DNA of 64,000 nucleotides from Kryptolebias marmoratus (GCF_001649575.2 NC_051434.1:13639919-13703918), one strand, 5' to 3'. Shown: positions 31,104 to 43,095, counted from the first letter of the stretch. Notes: generated by a model not told the origin, from the sequence alone. Numbers and translations are program-made.

Positions 31104-31640
31104 CCTGAAAGCACAACACAAACGGTCATAAGGCATTTAAACACACACTATTCCTGCTCCCTGAGCTTAACACTGTCCCTGGCAGCTGTCATTTTATCTT
31201 TACTCCCTCTTGAGGGTGTCACCATTTCATCACTTCGGTCCACCACTCCCCTCTCTCTCCTCTGAGCAGGAGAAACTTGTTGAAGCTCCACACTGCAGCA
31301 GCAGATGCAGCCACCGCTGTAATTCCAGCCGCCGAGCCAGAATTAGACCACTCCACTGACCCGAGTCAACAATAGTAAGGCTGTCACAGGCTTCATTCAG
31401 TCACACACTTACAGTAAGGTCAGATTTCAGCCCAGCTTGTCAATGTCCGTCGATCATAAAAGACTGGGTTGTGCAGAAGGGATGCTGTGATGTCCTCAGC
31501 CTTATATCTTAAAGAAGTACACCCTGTCCTGCTGGTTGAAGCTAAGCAACATGAACGGGCTTCCTTACCTTCCTTTTGAATTGAAGGCGCTCCTCACACC
31601 TAAATGAAACGTGCAGCAGTCCCAGTGAAGGAGCGAGGCG
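31104..31640 (-). other. colq: Probable colq 5' UTR exon and intron
   Basis: On the minus strand a donor (GGAAG then GTAAGG) at 31569 and an acceptor (GTGCTTTCAG) just before 31104 would remove an intron of about 465 bases, leaving 17 UTR bases before the start codon. The upstream exon would lie at 31569 to about 31640. COLQ in mammals also has alternative first exons, so another start is possible. Confidence 0.4.
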
Positions 31641-33290
31641 TGCAGTCTGAGAGGATGACAAATTGGATCCACTTATCAACTCGACCAGCTTCTTACCCCT
31701 CCGCCGGTCAATAGCAACACATTTGTGGATGAAGGACCCTTATTTTCCTCCTCCTCTGGCGGTGAATGTCCTGCAGAGGCCACTCCGTCCCTGGATCAGC
31801 ATCAACTGTTGATCTGGACCGGCTTCAGGACAGCTGGATCCCTGGAACAGCCTGACATTTCTAACGCACTGGCCTGGCACGGTTTGCGTCCGCGCCGACG
31901 GCTTCTTGAACGTGATGGTGGCGCCCTCTGGTGGATCGTTCAGGTCATGTCATAAATCAAATCTAATTTACGTGTAACACTGATTCCTGATAATATTCTG
32001 ACTATAATGACAGGTGAAAAAGAAGCCTATTTGTTATGCTGTTGCAAAAGCATCTGACATTTGCAGCTACATTTGAGGCAGGAAGTGATTTTATTTTATT
32101 TTATTTTAAAGCTGATAAGCAATAAAATCACTTTCACAGGAGACGGGTTGCATTTCCACAACTGCAGGTTATTTTATACTCCAGGTTGTTTATGCACATC
32201 ATTTTATAATGTATTAATTATGGTTGTACCTCTTTATGAATAAATGTTTGACATAAATGTCACTTCAGTTCTGAAAGGAAGACATGTCGTATGAAGTCTG
32301 ATTGGATTTAATTGGAAATGCACCGTAATTTTTTTTAATAATAATAATGCTGTGGAGACAGAAACCCACTTGAAATCATTTATTTTTGTCAAACTCAGTT
32401 TGTCAAGATCAAAGTCAAGTGTGTTTTGAAGAAAGTATAAAAATATACAGTATATGATATTGAATAGTGAAGAATGTAAGTATTTAGGAATGTATTTTAT
32501 TTGCCATGGTTGTTGTTAGATAAAGTTCGACTGACCTGCTAAACTATAACTATTATCCAAAAACAATTTCTATTTGTTCACGGTTCAAAAAACAGTTTTA
32601 CAGTGGGTTGCACAAGTAATCCACTCTCTGACAAGGTACGTTAGCAGAGAGATCAATTTAATTAGATTTTGAATTTGATTATAAGCAATGATTTTAACAA
32701 AAACACTTACAATACAGGACATCTCTTTACACAGGTCAGAGACAGTTGAAGAGGAGTACAGATCAGGGGTGTTTTTTTAAAAGAAATATACCAAACTGGA
32801 ACATCTGACTAAGCACCATTAAATTATTAGGAAATGGAGAGATGATGCCTCCACAGCAAACCTGCCAAGAAACTCACAGACTGAGTAAAGAGGGTATTAA
32901 TCAGAAAAAAAACTATCCAGGAGGCTAAAGATAACCCTGATAGAGCTGCGGCTCTTCTGCAGAGATGGGAATATCTGTCCATAGCACCACCATAAGCTGC
33001 ACAGAGCTGGACTTCATGAAAGAGTGACCTGGAAAAAGACTTTTCTTAGAGGAAATAACATGGCAGGCTGTTTGGAATGTCTTCCCAAACAAGTAGAAGA
33101 CCGTGCTGCGGTCAGATGAGACTAAAATTGAGGTTTGAGGCCATGACACCTCTCATCATGCTGGGAGCACCGTTGATGTGAACATGGCAGTCAAAGTTGA
33201 ACCTTCTGGAAAATCCACCAACTGCAGGACGAGTGACATAATAATTAAAAACAGCCATCTGCACATAAAACATCATCATGACTAAGCACT
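31641..33290. other. Intergenic region between colq and cycs
   Basis: No gene is recognised. It holds a CTCF-like site (31919-31935), AT-rich sequence and a decayed Tc1-like transposon (32599-33310). Confidence 0.5.
31919..31935 (-). promoter_or_regulatory. CTCF-like motif, reverse
   Basis: The minus strand reads TCCACCAGAGGGCGCCA, an essentially consensus CTCF core. It lies upstream of colq. It is the best of the CTCF-like matches in the window. Confidence 0.55.
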
Positions 33291-33310
33291 TTTTCAACAT
33301 TTATTCACAG
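32599..33310 (+). pseudogene. Decayed Tc1/mariner-like transposon
   Basis: The left end TACAGTGGGTTGCACAAGTAAT resembles a Tc1-type terminal repeat after a TA. Inside, the plus strand keeps traces of a transposase: LHRAGLHERVTWKKTFLRG (near 33000-33055) and, in another frame, DETKIEV (near 33117), as in the Tc1 motif WSDETKIELFG. Stops and frameshifts are frequent, so it cannot be active. No matching right terminal repeat was found. It ends at or near the cycs 3' end. Confidence 0.65.
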
Positions 33311-33424
33311 AAATCCTGAAATATAAAAGGCAAAATATCATGATGAGAGAACTCTTTTCTTGGAGAGGGGTTCATAAAAACACAGTGTAATGCCTTTGGT
33401 GGTGCAGCGTGGATCGTCGGTGCA

Positions 33425-35032
33425 TCAGGAAGTCGCATCCTTTAAATAAGCAATGAGATCTTGTCTTTCACTTTTCTTTTTGATTCCGTTGAACAACATC
33501 TTGGTGCCCGGGATGTACTTCTTTGGATTTGTGAGATACACATCCAGAGTTTCTTCATTCCAGATGACACCTACACACACACACAAAAAGCAAACCAACA
33601 ACTGAAAGAACATGCAGCAAAGTTTGTTTTTTTTTTTTAAACCGTCTCAGCTACATTCTCACACATGCTCTGACTGTCTTTAGCTTTTATTGCCCTGTGT
33701 TAGTCAGCATGGAAACCTGCAGCTACCTTCCTGCCTGTTCAGACCTGCTGCTCTCATTATTTTGGGACAGAGTATGGGTTACTTTTCCTCCCTCATACTC
33801 CTTTACTGACTGTGTGGACCAGTGGTTCTCAAACATTTTGTCCCTCCTCAGCTCAACAAGACTAAAACAAAATGAGTAAAAATTTTACTGTAATACGAAA
33901 AATAAAATCCTTTTGGTAAATTAGCATGTCAATTAAAAAAAATATGAAAAAGTTTTTGTGTCATTTTGTCTTCAGATTGCTCTTATGAACTTAATTGTTG
34001 TTGTTGTTTAAATGAAGAACAGTGAAACAGAACCATGCACTTTATTAGAACAATAACAGCAGACTGCTCCATCAGCCCCTGATCATTCACAAATAAAAGA
34101 AGAAATGAAACAGATGTGAAATTGCTTTTAGACCCATAAAAATAAAGTACAATCTGTGCACATAATTATAAATTTAGACGAGCTCAAAATGATCACAGTA
34201 TTAGAGGATGCAATGAGTCTATTTTCACTGTATTCCAGATGAGTGGATACTTTGTTAGGACTGAAAAAAAAAATAAAAAAAAATAGGAGTGATCACGTGC
34301 ACCCCCCTGTTATGACACCACGTCCCCCCTAGGGGGCACACCCCACAGTTTGACAACCACTGGTGTGGACTGACTGCACCAATATGCTCAGTGATGAGTA
34401 AAAGTGGATCAGCTTTTTGGAAAAAACTGCTCTGTTAGGTGGTAAATCAGGGAAGCAGACCAAAGGCAAAATGTTATCTTTGTATTTCTTATTTCATGTT
34501 TGCTTTCTTAGCTCCACACACATTCTTAGGATCTGCCACAAAGTGAGTAATTTTCCTACAATGGAGCTAATACGTGCCGCACGTAAACTGCAAGTCCAGT
34601 GGAGGTTTGAAAACCTAAACCAAACAAAAGCAATAAAGTTGCTTCATTTGCTCTTCAGCGAACAATAAAAGCAGCTTAAAACTGATTTTATTGTCAAGAA
34701 GAGTTGTACTTTATATCAAATCACAATTAAACCGTTTAATTTCTTGAGATGACTTCATTTTCATATATGATATACCCTTAAGTATGCTGTCTGTTGATCT
34801 ATTCTTGATTTTTTTTTTTTTTTTTCAGCCTGGTATTATTTCAGTTTTACTCGTGATCCATACCTTTGTCTATGTTTGCCTGTGTGTAGGAGAAGCCTGG
34901 TGCCTGTCCTGTCTTCTTGCCGAACAACCCGCCGAGGTTGGGCCCCTGCATGTGGCGGCCCCCCTGCTCCACGGTGTGACACTGGGCGCATTTCTGGACA
35001 AACACCTTCTTCCCTTTATTTATATCCCCCAT
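33425..35032 (-). CDS. cycs: Cytochrome c, somatic-type locus, divergent
   Basis: Cytochrome c carries electrons from complex III to IV in the mitochondrial intermembrane space and triggers the apoptosome. Two coding exons, 34864-35032 and 33425-33570, join in phase at Gly56, the classic vertebrate intron position. The product has 104 residues (human 105). The heme site CAQCH (Cys14, Cys17, His18 in mature numbering) and the axial Met80 in [10 protein letters not shown] are intact. Compared with the human protein there are odd changes: Arg38 to Lys, Lys27 to Met, Lys53 to Ile, Lys22 to Gln and Lys100 to Asp. The start MGDINKGKK is standard; a longer upstream frame crosses a 5' UTR acceptor (CCTCCCAG) and is not coding. 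A hAT element sits in the intron. A reverse AATAAA at 33299-33304 may end the transcript. It may be a specialised paralogue. Confidence 0.95.
33820..34362. mobile_element. Nonautonomous hAT element with perfect 8-base duplication
   Basis: The left end CAGTGGTTCTCAAAC and the right end GTTTGACAACCACTG are inverted repeats of the hAT (Charlie-like) type. GTGTGGAC lies directly before (33812-33819) and directly after (34363-34370) the element, a perfect 8-base target duplication. It has no transposase frame. It lies in the cycs intron. Confidence 0.85.
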
Positions 35033-35292
35033 TGCCTGCAGCTGGGAGGGGGAGGAAATGATAAGAAACAGCAGGAGAGACACAGTTAGCCACATCACTG
35101 TAAAATGTCTGAGCCCAGTGGGAAAATACAGTTAAACAGAACGATGTTCATTCCTTGACTTCCGGAGGGATATCAAAGAAGTTATCTTCAGGGTTTTTTG
35201 TTTTTTTGTTTTTTAAATAAAGCACAGCTTAAGACTTGCTGTTGTGATGCATAAAGCAATAACTTTGTGAACGTGCAAGAGGTAAATCCTAC

Positions 35293-35410
35293 CTTCAGAC
35301 AGGGTTCTGTGGTTCAAACTCCTCCAGGCAGCTGCTTCTTCTGCTCCTGTTTTTGTTTTTGTCGTGCTGCTTCTGGTTGTGCCGGATTTGAAACCCAGAG
35401 CATATAAGAG
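35293..35410 (-). promoter_or_regulatory. cycs: Probable cycs promoter and non-coding first exon
   Basis: On the minus strand a TATA-like CTTATATG (35401-35408) precedes a stretch ending in a good donor (CTGAAG then GTAGGA) at 35293. With the acceptor at about 35045 this gives a 5' UTR intron of about 250 bases. Cytochrome c genes commonly have such an intron. Confidence 0.4.
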
Positions 35411-38080
35411 TTCAAAGGGAAGCTGTTTAGTCAGGATGAGTAAGCTGTAATTTCTAAGTCCCACCCATTTCCAAAAAAGCTAAAACTTAAAAAAACAAAA
35501 AAAAACAAACAAACAAGAAACACAGGTGAGGTGTGTTGTAAATGCATAGGTACATTTGAAATACATTGGTTTGAAGGATATTGCTACAAGCTAAAGAAAT
35601 TGAAAAGTTGAGTCTTTCATTGTTGTTGTTTTTTCTAAGCTACATTTAAGACAAAAAGCAGACATGGAAGCAGGAAGTCAAATGATCATGGTTACTGTGG
35701 TAACTGAGGTGGAGCTACAGCTGATTGGTCCTTTCCACCATCTGACTCACCTCTAACTGTCATTGAGCTTCTTCCATATCAGTGTTATGATCTTTTGTTG
35801 CATAAAACACTGTGCCAATACACAATGATTAAACCAGGGGGTGATCACAGAGCCGATAACACTGTACTCAGTATGAAACTGTTAACAGCGAGGATATCAC
35901 AGGTCACTGGATTTGTTTTTAGGTTTATGTATTTTTGGAGTTGATTTGGATTTAGATAAGATCATTTTTGGTCCAGTCCTGTTCTGTAGGGAACCTTACT
36001 TCCTGTTTTGTCTTGTAGAACCTTGTTCTTTGCTCTGTGTTTCCATTTGACCATCACTATCGACCTGCACACCGGCTCTTCATTTAGTGATTACCTCTGT
36101 ATGTTTGTTTCTTCCTCAACACCAGAGCCTTCTGTTAGTTTGTGAGTTCAAGTCAAGGTTTAGTTTAGCATATGTTTTGTTTATTAAAATCTTCCTCTGT
36201 CCTGATTTCCAGTATTTCTCATGTGTGCCCTCCCTTCACCACCAGGTAGATGATTACTTTTACTCAAACACCATATTTATGTGTAACATGAAGATACTGT
36301 GATTGCTTTCTTTTTCAATCTGCCATCCACATTTAAAGAAGATAACGGTATTTTATATCAGTTCATCTTAAACCTGTAGCTCATTTTAGCTCTGATGATT
36401 AATGTTTTTTCCTCCCAGTCATAAAATAAATAGAGATAAGTCTAAAATAAAGACCAGCTGAGGTCAATTTCACCCAGTTTTGATTTGATTGCTGAGAAGG
36501 ATCCATAAACAATAAATTGTCTTGTTTCCTGTTGAATAATTCCCACATTCTGCTTTGGCCAACAGCTGTTTAAATAATGCAGATGCAGCTGCTAAAGACT
36601 TCAGGAGGTCATTTCTGGTTGTTATTGTAAGAAAACAGGCTTTTTTCCTCTGTTGTTTGCAGATTTAGGCTTTCTTACTGAGAAAAAAAGATATGGACTT
36701 GTAATTTTGAAACAAAAGTTAGGAATAATTTTGAATATGTCTGCACTCGGCTTACTTTTAATCACAAATTAAAGATATATACATACATATTTTGTCAACA
36801 GCAATGTGTTTTATCTGTTCATTTTTAAAATTACATGAATTTGCTGTATCTTTTGTTGAAATTTTTTTTGTTTATTTAACAGGCTTAGGCTGTTGGATAA
36901 AGGCACCATGATGCATGGTGCAGTAAACCAGCAATACCTTAAAGGTGAGATACATAACCATTCGTGGTACTATTATATCAACATTTTTGACACTTTGTCA
37001 AAACATTGTTGAGAAGGGTTCCTGCAAGAGAAAAGCAGTTCCCGGTATTTATCAGAAACAAAACAAGTGATTGAAAATACTGCTTCCTGTCTTATAGCTG
37101 CCATTATTAATAGAAGCTGTTTTATCGTTTCTTTTGCAAAGTACAAGTGGAAAATTAATCCTTTTTAATTTTTTTTTTCAGGAGTCTAATTTATGCCTTG
37201 TAGATGGACAGGGCATATATATCATACAATTATTATTGTTATCATTATTGTTATTGAGATTAAAATCGTATTGCTAAAAAGAACAGTGTTTTTTATGTAT
37301 TTTGTTCCTATTATTATTTTCATACAGCAAACATTTTTGCCTTTCTTTCATTTGAGCAAATAATCTGGCCTTTGTTAGTTTTATGAGTATTTGTCTCCCT
37401 CTTGTGGCCAAAAACTGGAATGACTGAAGCGCTTGTTCGTCAAGCTGCTGTGATTCTCAGATTATGATAATTAATGTTGAGCTTTAAATTAATGTTTTCT
37501 TACAACTATGGTTTATTAAAATATTTATATATTTTGTAAATTTAAGTAGACAAAAAAAATCTGTTTAAATTGTGTTTGTTGTAATCATTACAGAAGATAA
37601 ATGCTTTGTTTACAGTTTAGGGTTGTTTTTCGTCAAAAACACAATAACAGGTGAGAAACTCTCTTTGCTTTAATTGTCAATTTATATATTTTTGTCACTA
37701 GTTCAGAGTAACTGGACAGAAAGTCTGATTGTCAAAGATGACCTTAGGTTTTCAAGGGTTTATATAAATGCTGTGAAACTGTGTGAGCTTGAGGTGATGG
37801 GGTGGATTTCAGTGCAACAAAGACAAAAGAACAAATATATCATTTTGTTTTTACTCACTGCTTAGAAGCTTTATTTTTACTTTATTTTTAAAACTTCATT
37901 CTTATTTATGATGTGTTTTCTAATCTAGATAACATATAACCTTTTCCTACTCATCTAAATACTTGGAATATAATCTCTGCTTTAATATTTAACCAAAGAC
38001 ATTTGTTTACAGTTATAAAAAACACTACATGGTTGTTGTCTCCATTTTGAAGCAGACCTTATGGTCGGCCTGCAAAGGCT
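35411..38080. other. Intergenic region between cycs and npvf
   Basis: No gene is recognised. 35930-36250 reads like a degraded dispersed repeat (GTTTTGTTTATTAAAATCTTCC near 36175 is typical of a teleost element). A CTCF-like motif is at 37395-37410. The rest is AT-rich. Confidence 0.4.
37395..37410 (-). promoter_or_regulatory. CTCF-like motif, reverse (weaker)
   Basis: The minus strand reads TGGCCACAAGAGGGAG. It matches the CTCF core except at the last GC step. Confidence 0.3.
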
Positions 38081-38092
38081 CCCTTCATCCTT

Positions 38093-38159
38093 TTAAAGGT
38101 TTTTTTCTTCCACCTCCTCATCTTCCTCCGAGCTTCTTTTAAAGTCAAAATCTTCAGTC
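38093..38159 (-). other. npvf: Candidate third npvf exon
   Basis: On the minus strand a CTGCAG or CTGAAG acceptor is followed by a short frame. If exon 2 is spliced at its internal donor (ACAA then GTGAGC, 38289/38288) to the second acceptor, the frame continues as FDFKRSSEEDEEVEEKNL and stops at 38093. This resembles in character the acidic, charged tail of the mammalian precursor. Splicing to the first acceptor gives a basic tail instead. Mammalian NPVF has three exons, so a third exon is plausible. Confidence 0.35.
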
Positions 38160-38253
38160 CTGCAGGATGAAAATACACATAATCTCTCAGGATACTCACT
38201 CAAAGACCTTGGCTGAGTAAAAATGTGAGAACTGTAGCAAAAATATTAGGTGC

Positions 38254-39203
38254 CTACCAGTGCAAACCGGTGTTTAGTAACTGCTCACTTGTCAGAGTCC
38301 TGAGGAGGCTCCAGTAAGGAACATTTCTCCCAAACCTCTGCGGCAGCACTGGACTCTGTGCTTCTCGAATGTCACGGCACTCTCCGCACATCCGGAGCAC
38401 CTCCCAGGACCTCCCAAACCTTTGGGGCATGTTGGGGCTGGAGTTGGGTGCCCTGTCGTCGCTGCTCTCCCTGCCGAAGCGCAGGGGCATGTTGGCGTGC
38501 ATGTGGAGGGGCTTGGCAGTGGGGGGATACAGCTTGATGATGGTTGGCAGGCTGATCTTGCTGGTGGCGGGGGTCACGTGGATTTTGAAGCTCTCCAGGT
38601 CCAAACTTCTGCGGATTCCACTTGCCATCTGGACAGAGGAGATAGGTAGATTGGATCAAAGGGCATCTTTTTAAATGCTGCAGTCTCTTTTTGTGTGTTT
38701 GTCTTTAAAAACAGAACAATTAGAGTTGTTTTACAAGGTAAATTTCACAGAAGTTTAGGCTTCTCTTTGGAGAAACTTTGTATTTTCTGCAGCTGAAATA
38801 CAAAAACTTAAACTAAAATTGTACTTTCCTTTGGTTTTTCTGTTCAAAACATGTAAAACAAAGACTGTCTCTGCACTTTACAGATTACTAAATGACAAAC
38901 TGCTTGTTTAACCTGTTAGAAAATACAACATTTTGTCTGATCCACTCAATTATTAGACTCACATTGAGCTTTTAAACAAAACAGAAGCTGAGTTTTAGCG
39001 TTGATGCAGCCAAAAAGTCTTGTCCATTAATTGTTTCTTACCTGTTGACGAGGCTGTTTCCTAATGGAGTGTCTGTCGTCGTTGCTGCTCTGCAGGGTTT
39101 CATCATCGTGGATGGATTTACCAAAGACGTGAAAGTCAGACGCTGCTGCCCCTCCGAGACCCCCCAGCATCAGCAGCGCTAGCAGAATCACCATCGTCAA
39201 CAT
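38254..39203 (-). CDS. npvf: Neuropeptide VF precursor (LPXRFamide/GnIH)
   Basis: The precursor of RFamide neuropeptides acts on the receptor NPFFR1 (GPR147) and modulates gonadotropin release and other hypothalamic functions. Exon 1 is 39042-39203 (54 residues) and exon 2 is 38254-38628. Together they give 178 residues if exon 2 is read to its stop. A signal peptide (MLTMVILLALLMLGGLGG) leads. Three amidation-and-cleavage units follow: MPLRFGR (101-107), MPQRFGR (121-127) and LPQRFGR (149-155). Each has C-terminal Arg-Phe, a Gly for amidation and an Arg for cleavage. A dibasic RR at 60-61 could release the long first peptide starting SLDLESF. The first two peptides have Met rather than Leu in the LPXRF motif, as reported in other fish. 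It may be spliced before the stop (candidate third exon). cycs-npvf adjacency matches human 7p15. Confidence 0.95.
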
Positions 39204-39254
39204 GTTAAAAACTTTGTTGGACGGCTTCCCCCTGGCCAGGGTTTGGAAACATAC

Positions 39255-39290
39255 CTTACGTCTTACTGTTATTTAAAACTCCTGAAAACC
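39255..39290 (-). promoter_or_regulatory. npvf: Possible npvf TATA region
   Basis: On the minus strand AGTTTTAAATAAC (39271-39282) is a TATA-like stretch about 70-80 bases before the start codon. GACGTAAG, a CRE-like half site, follows at about 39256-39263. Confidence 0.3.
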
Positions 39291-39299
39291 TGCGTCACC

Positions 39300-42200
39300 A
39301 GAGGTACACAATGGAGACACTGGCACATGTGCAGAAGATGACACGACCACCTACGTTTTTAGCTCCATCTAAACATTCCTGACTTGTCCACTAATTATCA
39401 GGCTCAGGAGATTGTATTTGAAAAGGTATGTGTGCACTAATTGGGCTGCTAAATGAACAGGATGCTTTTTGTTTGATTTGAAAAGAGGAAAAACGCTGAA
39501 AACTAAATGCTTTCATAACGAAAAACAATCTACTCCATTCATAAACCTTACTTCCTGTATTGATAAGATCAATTAAGAGCAAATCAAGCAATCGGTTTAA
39601 AAAAAATCCGGTCTAATGCTTCTTTGAGGCATCATCTGTGTTTGGTGAACTTCCCTCACCATTTTGGGTGCTCCAGCAACTGCCTGATGACACTATTGAT
39701 ACATTTGTGATGCCACCACTCATAACTTCTGGTGCTTGTAATTTACAGTTTTGAATCCAACAAAACTTTCCCAGACAAAACTACTCTCATGAGCAAAAGC
39801 AAAAAGCTTCTGTTCTCTTTATCTAACTTAGTTTATTCAGTACATAAATACATTCAAATACTTATCACTGTATTCATCAGTGACAGGTGTTTGACCCGCA
39901 GGAGTGGGTACAACGTCACTAAACATTTCTGTTTCTCAGGGTATCAGAGGTGTTTGTGAAAACATTAATGACTCACTGGAGTTATATTTGCATCAGGATC
40001 AGGCTGAATGTAAGGAATGCCTGTCATGTCACAGGGTGATGATGACAACCGGCAGGGAATTTTAATTTGATCAGTGCGCCATCATCCTGAAATTGTTGCC
40101 ATGTTGCCATGTCCAGCTCCACCTTGGGTGCACAGGGTGTTTCGATGTTATTGTTGGTTTTTTTTCTTTTTACAATCAGTAAAGTAATAAAGAATAAAAA
40201 TCCAAGTCACATCTGGCTTGAATGAATTAGCCCTAAACGTGGCTTTTGTATCAGTTTTACTTTTCTGCGTCATCGCTTACCTCCCACTTTTTCTCCGTGC
40301 TTTCTGTCTCTGACCTTGGCCCCAGCTTCCAGACTATGGGATTTGGGATTTACGACCGTGTGTCGGATCCTCATTCTGAGTCCTATCTGCAGAGAGCCTC
40401 AATAAACCTCTCCCTTTGTTCTTTCACCGAGCTCGCAGAGCACTCCCTTCAAGACCTTGTTCTCTGCCACTGTAATTCTCTCTTCCTAATGTTTTTAATG
40501 CTCATCTTTTGCTGCCCCTGCGGCCTTTTCATCTTTCCACTTACATGTTGGGAGCCTCCTCCCCCTGCCGCCTCCTTTATATATTATAGATCATAGCCTT
40601 CAATAAATAACACCATCTGTTTTTGACAAACACCAATACAAATAATGATATATTTTTTTTTTTTTAGCCTGTGTTCATAACCAACATGGGTTTTGCAATG
40701 AAGTAGGTAAAATGTAAAGTAATTTGAGCCTTCATTAAAGGTAGAACATGTGGGAGGCTCCAACAGTTAAATAATGGCCTCTCAGAAAGACAGCATGGGC
40801 TGCGTTCGCAGAGTCTCAAATTTAGGAGCAAAATAGTCAGAGTTCCCAAAATGCTGAGTGTTGTTTGGTCAAAATTTGAGCTATTTTAACTGCAGCTTGT
40901 TCTGAACAGCACCATTTGAAAGAGTTTTGCTTTAAAGAACCATATTCAGCACACACACACATAAACTACAGTACAACAAGAACGTAGCAATCAGGTTTGA
41001 TTGTTTCTCTGTGATGATCTAGTAGTAGCAGAACAGTTCAACATGACTGACGAGAGATGAGACCAACTTTGATGTCTTTACAAGTTAACTTAAAACCTAT
41101 TCCTTTCCTTGCAAAGTAGCTACAACATAGTTACTATATTATAAATGTAAAACTGGACAGAGTTGCATGATTAAAAGTTTAAGAATTATATTAAAAAACT
41201 TGGATTTCAATCCTTTGCAGTCAATAATAAGCTAAAATCTTGAACCAAAGCCATGAAAGGCTACCAAATATTGAGCTTTCAATAAACATTACCCATTCTG
41301 AATACGTTACAGACTTCTCATCTTAAAGGTGCTTCTTAAAGTTCTTAGCCACTGTCCAATAATTTTAGCTATTCTGGTATCATGCTTTGTTTTATTTGTA
41401 CTCAGAAGTTAAATTGCTCTAGTTTCAAGTAGGAAACATTGACTGGAACAGCTGCTGACGTCCGACTTCCACCTTGGAAAGTTGGATGTTTCTTGGTGGG
41501 TTTTATTTCAATTTGAAAGGTGGAATTTTTCAAGTTTCAAGTTGGAAAAATGGACTGTGTTTGAAAAGTAAGAACTAGAAAGCAACGTGAAAACAATGAC
41601 AGCAGGGCCGCCGCTTCTCTTTTGTCTCACTGACTATTTGTTCAAAATCTGGCAATGATCCCAGCATTCCTCCCCAGGATCAGGACACCCTCAGATTCCT
41701 GACATGATTTGTGGGAGTCTGCTGTTATTCCTCTGCTGAGCTGATTTATGTGGAGTTTTATCTTCCCACTCACTTTAACATCGGCCGGGTCATTGTCAGA
41801 AGGCCTCACGTGTCTCCACACTTCGCGAGGAGACCCATTCATCAAACCCTCCTGACGGGTGATGGTTTAGTCAATGATCAAAACCGTTTCTGTTGGATCA
41901 CAACAATATAATATATGGTACCAGTAAATGACGCTGGACACAAAGTGTGTGGTCTGAGTAATTCTGGATCTCTGATTGTAGATAACGGGCCCAATTTATG
42001 AGGAAAAAAAGACCAAACAAAGACACTGAGGATATAAAATGTCCATAGAGTTGTGCCAGAAATGGAAAAAGAGTGTAACTAGAAAACAGCAACAACAAAC
42101 AAAAGGTTTATGTTAAAGTATTTAACATTTTGCAGAGACTCAAACATTTCTGGGGCCATGAGCGGAATCCATCCACCCTGTCTCCTGCTGTGATAATCTC

Positions 42201-43087
42201 AGGAAGTGACAATAAAGTACCCCGGTTAGTTTTCCTTCTCGAGAAAGGTAGTAAAAACGGACAAAAACAGGACAGGACTGGAGGCAGTGATGTACACTTC
42301 GTCTCAGCAAGTTTCGAGAGGAGTCCAAAAACAACAACATGTTTTTCAGTGATTCTCAAAACCTTCTGTTTTGTCTACAAATCCCCAATGATGTCAACCT
42401 AAAAAGGAACGAGACGATTAAATTCCTGGAAAAGATTGTCAAATTGGAATATTACATTTGTTGGGAAATAAACATGTTAAATTGAGCATCTCAATTATTG
42501 TTAAATGGGCATAAAACATTTTTTTTTCTTGCTACAGGAACCAATAAATTACAGTTTTTGATCTTTTTAATGGATTCCCTGGCACAAACAGAAATATGAT
42601 CAAACATAAGATCATTTCCTGATTTCTGTAAGTGTTCCCGGACTGATACCAGCTTTGAATGCAGACCCCGGTTTTATTCATATTAACATATGCAGCACAC
42701 TGTTGTTTATATGAACATTACTGAGAGGGTCATTGGCCTCCTCATTCAGCACAGAAAAACACTCAGTGGACATGGATGTTTCTAAAAGGCTGGTTTTTAT
42801 AGTGAATGAAAAACACACACACACAAAAAAACAAACACTGATACTAGTGCATCAAACTGAGCTTTAGCTCCTATAGCTTTAGCACCACATTAATAATAAT
42901 TAATATATAACACAACGTGACAGCTTGATTCCAACAATCTTAAGTGAAGATGATAGTGACATCACAGGATGAACTGAGAGATTAATACTGTTTTTTACCA
43001 GGAGCTATGATTATCTTTTTTTTTATTATTGTTAAATACAGGTTCCCACAGGTTTTAGTAGTTGCCTCTGAGATCCTTGCCTCCACA
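39300..43087. other. Region upstream of npvf without recognised genes
   Basis: AT-rich, with only chance frames. 40325-40620 has a fair acceptor (GGCCCCAG), an open frame and AATAAA at 40602, but its composition resembles a 3' end of a dispersed repeat. I see nothing else to support a gene. Confidence 0.35.
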
Positions 43088-43095
43088 CCTTAAAC

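Noticed and set aside
35033..35098. N-terminal extension of cytochrome c that looks like a signal peptide
   Set aside because: The extra 22 residues cross a splice acceptor (CCTCCCAG) and cytochrome c is imported without a cleaved presequence; MGDINKGKK is the standard start.
40246..40596. 116-codon frame followed by AATAAA
   Set aside because: It does not begin with ATG, and its composition resembles the 3' end of a dispersed fish repeat; no domain is visible.
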